64,000 nt of DNA, taken from positions 124,001 to 188,000 of the forward strand of contig CAXXUG010000028.1 of the NCBI GenBank assembly GCA_963664835.2, read 5' to 3'. Under the pieces are notes generated by a model. It was given only the letters and a program-made list of their open reading frames with translations, was not told where the DNA came from and made no database searches. Each line of letters opens with the position of its first letter. Position 1 is the stretch's first letter. The translations under genes and the position numbers were made by a program. Of this stretch, positions 62,131 to 64,000 are shown piece by piece. The stretch is from G963664835 sp963664835. GTDB lineage: Bacteria > Chloroflexota > UBA6077 > FW602-bin22 > JBCLEL01.

Positions 62131-63632
62131 TTGTACACGCCCTCCCTAGCAGAATTCAAAGATCTGGCAAAGGACGGCAATCTTGTGCCGGTCTATCGGG
62201 AGATCCTTGCCGATTTGGAAACGCCTGTTTCTGCCTACATGAAGGTGGCGAACGAGGGCAGCAGCTTCCTCTTGGAGAGTGTCGAGGGCCGGTGAGAGAT
62301 TGGGCGCGGTACTCGTTTCATTGGCTGTTCGCCATTTATGACAGTACAGGTCGATGCCGGCCAGGCTTCCTTGCACCGCCCAGGCCAACCCACCGAACGT
62401 CGTCCTGTCTCCAACCCCATGGGACCTGGTCCGGGAGGTTACTGGGTCGGTATCGCTTGGTTCCAATCGACGGTCTGCCGAGATTTGACGGCGGCGCTGT
62501 CGGTTACCTGGGATACGAGTGTTCTCGCTATTTCGAGCGTCTTCCCGCGCCCTCAAACGACCCACTCGATTTGCCGGACGCGGTATTGCTGTTCACGGAT
62601 ACGATACTCGTGTTCGATCATATCCAGCACAAGATCAAGGTGGTAAGCCACGTATACTGCGACGAGGGCATAGATTCCTCCTACGCGAGAGCCGTCGACC
62701 AAGATCGATGCGCTGATAGACCTCTTGCGGAAAACCCCTGCCGGCTGCCAAGAGGCACGAAGCGCTGCCCGCCTGTGGATCCAGTTGCCGGGCGAGAGTT
62801 CAAGTCGAACATGAGCCAACAAGCCTACGAAGAAATGGGTTGTACGAGGCAAGGAGTACATCCTGGCAGGTGATGTGATCCAAGTCGTTCTGTCGCAAAG
62901 ATTCAGCCGGCCTACAGCCGCGGAACCGCTTGACATCTACCGGGCGTTGCGCACGATAAACCCTTCGCCCTACATGTTTTTTCCTGGACTTGGAAGAGTG
63001 TCAACTGATCGGCGCTTCGCCCGAACTTCTGGTCCAGGTGGAAGACGGGTTGGTTACTACACATCCCATAGCCGGCACCCGACGGCGGGGTCGAACGCCA
63101 GAAGAAGACGTGGAGTTTGAGCGCGAGCTGATCACCGATGAAAAAGAGCGTGCAGAGCACATAATGCTGGTCGATCTTGGCCGCAATGATATCGGAAGGG
63201 TCAGCCAACCAGGTACCGTGCAGGTTCCTCGACTAATGGGAGTCGACCGCCTTTCGCACGTCATGCATCTTGTGTCCCAGGTCACCGGGCAACTGCGCTC
63301 TGATATGGACCAGTATGACGCCTTTCAGGCCTGTTTCCCAGCCGGCACGATCTCAGGAGCGCCCAAGATTAGGGCCATGGAGATCATCGCCGAACTTGAG
63401 CCCGACTTGCGGGGACCATACTCTGGCGCGGTTGGCTATTTTGGATACTCAGGGAATTTGGATACGGCGATCGCCATTCGGACTATGGTGATGAAAGGAC
63501 GGAATTGCGCACGTTCAGGCCGGCGCCGGCATCGTAGCCGACTCTATTCCCGAACGTGAGCACAAGGAGTGCCTGAACAAAGCTCGAGCTCTGCTGCACG
63601 CCGTCGCCGTCGCGGAAGAGCTGCATGATTGA
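62131..63632 (+). pseudogene. trpE: Anthranilate synthase component I, multiply frameshifted
   Basis: First enzyme of tryptophan synthesis, chorismate to anthranilate. A TTG start at 62131 follows GGAGG by about five bases and the N-terminus reads MYTPSLAEFKDLAKDGNLVP. The chorismate-binding motifs are recognisable across frames: GAVGYLGYECSRYFE, AGDVIQVVLSQRF, ASPELLVQVEDG, THPIAGTRRRG, LVDLGRNDIGRV, SGAPKIRAMEII and QAGAGIVADS. About ten frame changes occur, at about 62290, 62301, 62320, 62420, 62451, 62701, 62800, 62835, 62985 and 63505. Most are cured by removing one base. The C-terminus is near 63632. As given no intact protein is made. Confidence 0.85.
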
Positions 63633-63692
63633 AACGAGTTGTTTCGGAGCGCGTGGCGGCCGAGCTTGATAAGGCCCAGGGGGTGGAAAAGA

Positions 63693-64000
63693 ATGATTCT
63701 GCTCATCGATAACTATGATTCATTTACCTACAATCTCTATCAGTACCTGTCTGAGCTACAAACCGAGGTAGTGGTCCATCGAAACGACAAGGTCACTATC
63801 GAACAGATCGAAGAATTGAATCCAGATCGCATCGTAATATCCCCCGGCCCGTGCGGGCCGGCCCAGGCCGGATTGTCAAATGACGTGATCCGCCATTTCG
63901 GCCCCAAGAAGCCCTTACTTGGTGTGTGTCTGGGACATCAATGCATCGGTCACAGCTTTGGGGGCCGGGTCATCCGGGCAGACAAGGTGATGCATGGCAA
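63693..64000 (+). CDS. trpG: Anthranilate synthase component II (glutamine amidotransferase), partial
   Basis: First about 102 residues of a class I glutamine amidotransferase, cut by the window end. MILLIDNYDSFTYNLYQYL and the catalytic Cys in GVCLGHQCIG are present, with SPGPCGPAQAG for the usual SPGP.tP.eAG. The frame is open and clean to the end of the window. It starts 60 bases after the trpE stop. It would share the Trp T-box. Confidence 0.93.
   Translation, partial: MILLIDNYDSFTYNLYQYLSELQTEVVVHRNDKVTIEQIEELNPDRIVISPGPCGPAQAGLSNDVIRHFGPKKPLLGVCLGHQCIGHSFGGRVIRADKVMHG

Noticed and set aside
62293..62295. In-frame TGA in trpE as a selenocysteine codon, given selA in the window
   Set aside because: The TGA results from a one-base shift; removing one base restores GERL, and no SECIS-like hairpin was recognised.

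Overview
The window is a high-GC (about 60% by eye), gene-dense bacterial chromosome segment, probably environmental or metagenome-derived. The gene content fits Chloroflexota best, in the Dehalococcoidia/SAR202 direction. Reasons are a paralogous set of phytanoyl-CoA dioxygenase-like (PhyH) genes, a form II CoxL-type molybdenum hydroxylase operon, an enolase-superfamily dehydratase, aldo/keto and cyclase-family catabolic genes, and T-box riboswitches outside Firmicutes. This lineage call is inference from gene content, not from a marker phylogeny.

Layout. 1-4.4 kb: an HhH-GPD DNA glycosylase, then three tandem near-identical PhyH genes and a repeat-rich gap. 4.4-10.8 kb: a minus-strand sugar-related cluster (GH127-like protein, aldo/keto reductase, second GH127-related protein), interrupted by a PD-(D/E)XK nuclease lying between two copies of a duplicated gene-start/promoter segment. 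10.8-24.9 kb: mostly housekeeping (receiver-like protein, isochorismatase, lytic transglycosylase, Mn-type SOD, DUF1015, HtrA protease, cyclase, two-component system, aminotransferase, endonuclease IV). 24.9-33.2 kb: a penicillin-interacting serine hydrolase lipoprotein, a DUF4062-like membrane protein, ileS with a complete Ile T-box leader, and an XRE-ImmA/PIN two-gene cassette. 33.3-40.0 kb: a six-gene minus-strand cox-type operon (coxG-S-L-M-moxR/coxD-coxE). 40.4-47.3 kb: HEAT protein-selA-PhyH, then aspS-HIT and moaB/mogA, which could supply molybdenum cofactor to the cox enzyme. 47.8-52.2 kb: tRNA-Trp, a three-gene ABC exporter, and a fifth PhyH. 52.6-59.3 kb: a frameshifted GT-C glycosyltransferase, an orphan TPP-enzyme half, an enolase-superfamily gene, the C-terminal half of an RND pump, and a xylose-isomerase-like protein. 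59.3-64 kb: an ArsB/CitM-type permease with a CBS protein, then a Trp T-box followed by trpE (many frameshifts) and the start of trpG.

Two genes (the GT-C glycosyltransferase and trpE) are broken almost entirely by single-base insertions. That pattern suggests long-read sequence error at least as much as natural decay. Three copies of a 29-bp near-perfect palindrome with a conserved tail, and a second dispersed repeat family, lie in the intergenic regions. The most unusual accessory features are the nuclease between duplicated GH127 starts, the DUF4062-like membrane protein, the XRE-ImmA/PIN pair behind an AT-rich promoter region, and the PhyH expansion. No CRISPR array, rRNA or complete transposon was seen.
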